From: JAAAOH01 sp046540795
GTDB taxonomy: Bacteria > Spirochaetota > Spirochaetia > DSM-27196 > PWMO01
NCBI GenBank assembly: GCA_046540795.1
Contig: JBKHEN010000103.1
Span: forward strand, 1-9,277
Length of the DNA: 9,277 nt
Direction of reading: 5' to 3'
Part shown: one piece after another, positions 6,490 to 9,277 of the stretch
How the letters are laid out: every line of letters starts with the position of its first letter
How positions within the stretch are numbered: position 1 is the stretch's first letter
The notes under the pieces: model-generated
Told to the model about the DNA's origin: nothing
The model's input: the letters and a program-made list of their open reading frames with translations, nothing else
Database searches by the model: none
Program-made: the position numbers and the translations under genes

Positions 6490-6696
6490 ATGACCAAACG
6501 GACAATTCGAGAGCTCCGGATCGACCCGGCGTGGTGCAAGCGCTGCGGCATATGCGTCCATTTCTGTCCCCGAGGGGTGTTGGTCGCCGATGAGCAGAAC
6601 CTGCCGCACGTTGAGTCGCTCGACCGCTGTACCGGATGCCGACTCTGTGAGTACTGGTGTCCGGACCTGGCCATAGAGGTGCGAACGGATGAATAG
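6490..6696 (+). CDS. korD: 2-oxoacid:ferredoxin oxidoreductase delta subunit (2x[4Fe-4S] ferredoxin)
   Basis: A 68-residue bacterial-type ferredoxin with two complete CxxCxxCxxxCP motifs, 'CKRCGICVHFCP' and 'CTGCRLCEYWCP', eight cysteines in all, enough for two [4Fe-4S] clusters. It passes electrons from the catalytic subunits to soluble ferredoxin. ATG 6490 is chosen because AGGAG (6476-6480) lies nine bases upstream; an in-frame GTG at 6466 would add eight residues but has no good ribosome site. Its end overlaps the alpha subunit start by eight bases (ATG 6689 inside the final codons), which suggests translational coupling. The delta-alpha-beta-gamma order is typical of the KorDABC / VorDABC type operons. 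Confidence 0.93.
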   Translation: MTKRTIRELRIDPAWCKRCGICVHFCPRGVLVADEQNLPHVESLDRCTGCRLCEYWCPDLAIEVRTDE

Positions 6697-7837
6697 AGCC
6701 ATCACGTTCGTGCAGGGCAATGAAGTCTGTGCGGAGGCGGCTCTCTACGCCGGCGTCGGGTTTTACGCCGGATATCCGATCACCCCCTCCTCCGAGATCA
6801 TGGAGTACATGGCCGAGCGCATGCCCGCGCTGGGCCGCAAATTCCTTCAGATGGAGGACGAGATCTCCTCCCTCGCGGCGATCATCGGCGCCTCGCTCAC
6901 CGGACACAAGGTCATGACCGCGACGAGCGGCCCGGGGTTTTCGCTGATGCAGGAGACGCTCGGATTCGCGGTGATGGCGGAGATCCCCTGCGTGATCGCG
7001 GACATCCAGCGCGGCGGCCCGTCGACGGGGCTTCCCACGCACGCCGGCCAGGGAGATGTGTATCAGGCACGCTGGGGTACTCACGGCGATCACGGTATCA
7101 TTGCGCTCACGGCATCCAATCACCAGGATCTGTTCAAGATCACCGTGGAGGCCTTCAATATGGCCGAAACCTACCGAACCCCGGTGATCCTGTTACTCGA
7201 TGAGATTGTGGGGCACATGCGCGAGAAGGTCGAGATGCCCGCCCGCGGGGACCTGGAAGTGGTCGAGCGGCTGCGTACCTCGGTGCCCGACGGGGTTGAC
7301 TATCATCCCTACCTGCCCCGGGAAGACGGTCGACTGCCGATGTCCGATTTCGGCGGGCATCACCGCTACAACGTCACGGGCCTCTACCACAACATGTGGG
7401 GCTTCCCTACGACCGATCCCGAGGTCATTCACGGTCTCACCCACCATCTGATGGACAAGATAGAGAACAATCTCAACGAGGTGACGCGCTACCGGGAGTA
7501 CTATCTCTCGGATGCCGACTGCGTGCTCGTCGCCTACGGGTGCTCCGCACGATCGGCCCTGCATATCGTGGAGAACCGCAGGCAGCGTGGCGTGCGGCTC
7601 GGACTGCTGGAGCTGCAGACGCTCTGGCCCTTTCCGGCAGCGCTCGTTCGGGAGAAGTGCGCAGAAGCCCGGCACATCGTGGTAGTGGAGATGAACATGG
7701 GGCAGGTGGTGCATGAAGTAAAACGGGCGGTTGAGTACCCGCAGCGGGTCTTTCTGGCAAACCGGGTGGACGGGGAGTTCATCACTCCCACGGACATCAA
7801 GAACGTCTTGCGTCTCATTATGGGGAGAGGGGTATAG
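6689..7837 (+). CDS. korA: 2-oxoacid:ferredoxin oxidoreductase alpha subunit
   Basis: A 382-residue subunit that carries the pyrimidine-binding and transketolase-like C-terminal domains. Visible marks are 'YPITPSSEI' (29-37), 'LQMEDEISS' (53-61) with the glutamate that normally activates thiamine diphosphate, 'TSGPGFSLMQE' and 'RGGPSTGLPTHAGQGD', all usual in KorA/PorA-type subunits. With the beta subunit it oxidatively decarboxylates a 2-oxoacid with CoA to give an acyl-CoA, CO2 and reduced ferredoxin. The 2-oxoglutarate enzyme (Kor) is the closest fit by operon form and length, but branched-chain 2-oxoacid (Vor) or 2-oxobutyrate use cannot be excluded from sequence. The gamma domain is not fused here; it is a separate gene. 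The stop lies two bases before the beta subunit start. Confidence 0.93.
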   Translation: MNRAITFVQGNEVCAEAALYAGVGFYAGYPITPSSEIMEYMAERMPALGRKFLQMEDEISSLAAIIGASLTGHKVMTATSGPGFSLMQETLGFAVMAEIPCVIADIQRGGPSTGLPTHAGQGDVYQARWGTHGDHGIIALTASNHQDLFKITVEAFNMAETYRTPVILLLDEIVGHMREKVEMPARGDLEVVERLRTSVPDGVDYHPYLPREDGRLPMSDFGGHHRYNVTGLYHNMWGFPTTDPEVIHGLTHHLMDKIENNLNEVTRYREYYLSDADCVLVAYGCSARSALHIVENRRQRGVRLGLLELQTLWPFPAALVREKCAEARHIVVVEMNMGQVVHEVKRAVEYPQRVFLANRVDGEFITPTDIKNVLRLIMGRGV

Positions 7838-7839
7838 CC

Positions 7840-8664
7840 ATGCCGGTGCGGGACTACATCCGCAGCAGGTTCTTTCCGCACATCTGGTGTGCCGGCTGTG
7901 GACACGGAACCGTGCTCAACGCGCTCCTCCGGGTGGTGGAGAAACTCGGCCTCGACAAGAGTGCAACGGTCATGGTTTCCGGGATCGGCTGTTCCTCGCG
8001 GATGCCGGGATACGTCGATTTCCATTCCCTGCACACGCTTCATGGGCGGGCCCTGGCCTTCGCTACGGGCGTGAAGATGAGCAAGCCCGAATTGACCGTC
8101 CTGGTTCCCATGGGCGACGGCGATGCGCTTGCCATCGGCGGCAACCACTTCATTCACGCATGCCGCCGAAACATCGACGTGACGGCGATCGTGTTGAACA
8201 ACCGTATTTACGGGATGACCGGAGGACAGTTCTCGCCGCTATCGGGACAGGGGATCCTTGCGAGCACGGCGCCTCATCGCACCATCGATCCGGCCTTCGA
8301 CGTGGTGAGCCTGGCAACCGGGGCGGGAGCCTCGTTCGTGGCACGGGGCACCACCTATCACGTGATGGAGCTGCAGAAGCTCCTCGAGAAGGCTATCCGG
8401 CACAAGGGTTTCTCCGTGGTGGAGGTCCTCTCACCGTGTCCCACTCACTTCGGCAGGAAGAATCGGCAGGGAGATGCGGTGCAGATGCTCGAGTGGTTGA
8501 AGGACAACACGGTGAAGACGGGATCCCGGGCGGCGGAGGAGAACGAAGAGCTTCTCACCCGGGGCGTGTTCCTCGAAGAAGAACGGCCGGAATACTGCGA
8601 GCAGTACGAGCGGATCGTGGAAGAGTCTCAGGCTGAGCGAGAGCCTCGCGGAGTGGGGTCTTGA
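7840..8664 (+). CDS. korB: 2-oxoacid:ferredoxin oxidoreductase beta subunit (TPP-binding)
   Basis: A 274-residue subunit binding thiamine diphosphate and one [4Fe-4S] cluster. The TPP/Mg2+ motif runs from 'GDGDALAIGGNH' (from residue 92) to 'LNNRIYGMTGGQ', with Asn120-Asn121. Four cysteines suit the cluster: Cys17 and Cys20 in 'WCAGCGHG', Cys51 in 'GIGCSSR' and Cys200 in 'SPCPTHFGRKN'. The last motif is common in KorB-type enzymes. 'SPLSGQG' after the TPP motif is a variant of the usual 'SPTT' stretch and could bear on substrate choice. The ribosome site GGGGAGAGGGG lies at the end of the alpha gene. Confidence 0.94.
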   Translation: MPVRDYIRSRFFPHIWCAGCGHGTVLNALLRVVEKLGLDKSATVMVSGIGCSSRMPGYVDFHSLHTLHGRALAFATGVKMSKPELTVLVPMGDGDALAIGGNHFIHACRRNIDVTAIVLNNRIYGMTGGQFSPLSGQGILASTAPHRTIDPAFDVVSLATGAGASFVARGTTYHVMELQKLLEKAIRHKGFSVVEVLSPCPTHFGRKNRQGDAVQMLEWLKDNTVKTGSRAAEENEELLTRGVFLEEERPEYCEQYERIVEESQAEREPRGVGS

Positions 8665-8667
8665 AGC

Positions 8668-9240
8668 ATGAGTGACGGGGAACGCTGTCGGATTGTTTTT
8701 GCCGGCTCCGGGGGACAGGGCGTCATAACCGCGGCCATCATACTGGCAGAGGCCGCCGTGATCCACGAGGGGCTCAACGCGGTCCAGTCTCAGTCCTACG
8801 GCGCCGCGGCCCGCGGCGGCGTCACCCGCTCCGATCTCATCATCTCGAGCTCTCCCATCAATTTCCCCAAGGTGATACAGCCCAATATCCTGGTGTGCCT
8901 TACGCAGGAGTCATTCAACCGATTCTACGACATTCCGCGTCCCGGCGGCCTGCTTCTGCTCGACGCGGACCTGGTGGAGCCGCGTATGCAGGTAGAGGCT
9001 CGACAGTACCGGATTCCGATGCATCGCACGATGCAACAGGAGCTCGGCACGACGGTCGGGCTAAACGTATGCATGCTGGGGGCGCTTCTGTCGTTGCGGC
9101 CCGTTGTGGCGATGGAGTCGGTAAGAAGTGCCCTCGGGCGCCGTTTTCCCGAGCGTTTCCTTTCGATGAACGAAAAAGCATTGGAGTTGGGATACACTCT
9201 TGCTCGCGAGGTAGAGCCGGAAGCCGAAAGCGCCGGATAG
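8668..9240 (+). CDS. korC: 2-oxoacid:ferredoxin oxidoreductase gamma subunit
   Basis: A 190-residue gamma domain with the glycine-rich 'FAGSGGQGVIT' at the N-terminus (residues 11-21), then 'QSQSYGAAARGG', a characteristic KorC/PorC stretch thought to help form the CoA site. It completes the four-subunit enzyme. It starts three bases after the beta stop, preceded by GGAGTGGGG. The C-terminus is acidic. Length is normal for a stand-alone gamma subunit. Confidence 0.93.
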   Translation: MSDGERCRIVFAGSGGQGVITAAIILAEAAVIHEGLNAVQSQSYGAAARGGVTRSDLIISSSPINFPKVIQPNILVCLTQESFNRFYDIPRPGGLLLLDADLVEPRMQVEARQYRIPMHRTMQQELGTTVGLNVCMLGALLSLRPVVAMESVRSALGRRFPERFLSMNEKALELGYTLAREVEPEAESAG

Positions 9241-9258
9241 CGGGGCGGGAGAGGGACT

Positions 9259-9277
9259 ATGCCTGAGCTGCCCGATG
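9259..9277 (+). CDS. Start of Fpg/Nei-family DNA glycosylase (5' end, partial)
   Basis: Only six complete codons are visible, reading MPELPD. This is the near-invariant N-terminus of formamidopyrimidine-DNA glycosylase and related Nei enzymes (commonly MPELPE or MPELPD), where Pro2 is the catalytic nucleophile and Glu3 the acid/base. GGGAGAGGG (9247-9255) is a strong ribosome site just ahead. It starts 18 bases after the korC stop and may be the last or a neighbouring cistron. The match is short, so the call rests on motif memory alone. Confidence 0.6.

Noticed and set aside
5900..7123. 407-codon minus-strand frame over the receptor end, gap and ferredoxin/alpha genes
   Set aside because: It runs antisense to three well-supported genes with clear motifs and has no recognisable domain of its own.
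7731..8636. 301-codon plus-strand frame overlapping alpha and beta subunits
   Set aside because: It crosses the korA/korB boundary in a different phase and lacks any domain, while the korB frame has TPP and cysteine motifs.
1..9277. CRISPR arrays, tRNA/rRNA genes, transposases, phage or defence genes
   Set aside because: None seen on either strand; apart from the short repeat at 5111-5139 there are no repeated units, and all well-supported genes are metabolic or transport genes plus a likely repair gene at the right edge.

Overview
This is a GC-rich bacterial window of densely packed metabolic genes. They fit an anaerobic or fermentative bacterium that runs a sodium cycle. No 16S rRNA or phylogenetic marker is present. 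The only lineage hint is the receptor leader, which ends in a ...FPEGERE segment resembling leaders I recall from spirochaete solute-binding proteins. A Spirochaetota-like host is therefore a weak guess.

Layout, left to right. (1) Bases 2-346 hold the 3' end of a biotin carrier domain, and 358-1491 a complete membrane beta subunit of a Na+-pumping biotin-dependent decarboxylase. The carboxyltransferase subunit must lie off the left edge. (2) Bases 1495-2037 encode a DUF1850 protein and 2048-4030 a fused TRAP permease of the TAXI type. These two are tightly spaced behind the decarboxylase genes on the same strand and could form one operon with them. (3) Bases 4063-5043, on the minus strand, encode a PLP-dependent threonine/serine dehydratase. 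It is convergent with the permease and divergent from the next gene. (4) Bases 5044-5356 are a 313-base non-coding region with a consensus -35 box inside a perfect inverted repeat, a degenerate short tandem repeat and an orphan Shine-Dalgarno sequence. (5) Bases 5357-6334 encode the TAXI periplasmic receptor, cut off from its permease by the reversed dehydratase gene. (6) Bases 6335-6489 hold two strong hairpins in a row. (7) Bases 6490-9240 carry a complete four-gene 2-oxoacid:ferredoxin oxidoreductase operon in the order ferredoxin (delta), alpha, beta, gamma. (8) The last 19 bases start a gene reading MPELPD, the typical N-terminus of an Fpg/Nei-family DNA glycosylase.

How they may work together (inference): the TRAP system imports an organic acid or amino acid. 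Characterised TAXI receptors bind glutamate or 2-oxoglutarate. The dehydratase turns threonine or serine into a 2-oxoacid. The oxidoreductase converts a 2-oxoacid to an acyl-CoA and reduces ferredoxin. The decarboxylase exports Na+ while removing CO2 from an acyl-CoA or oxoacid further on. The exported Na+ could then drive the TRAP importer. Every gene family here is known. What is less ordinary is the grouping, the split TRAP locus, the uncharacterised DUF1850 partner and the structured non-coding regions.
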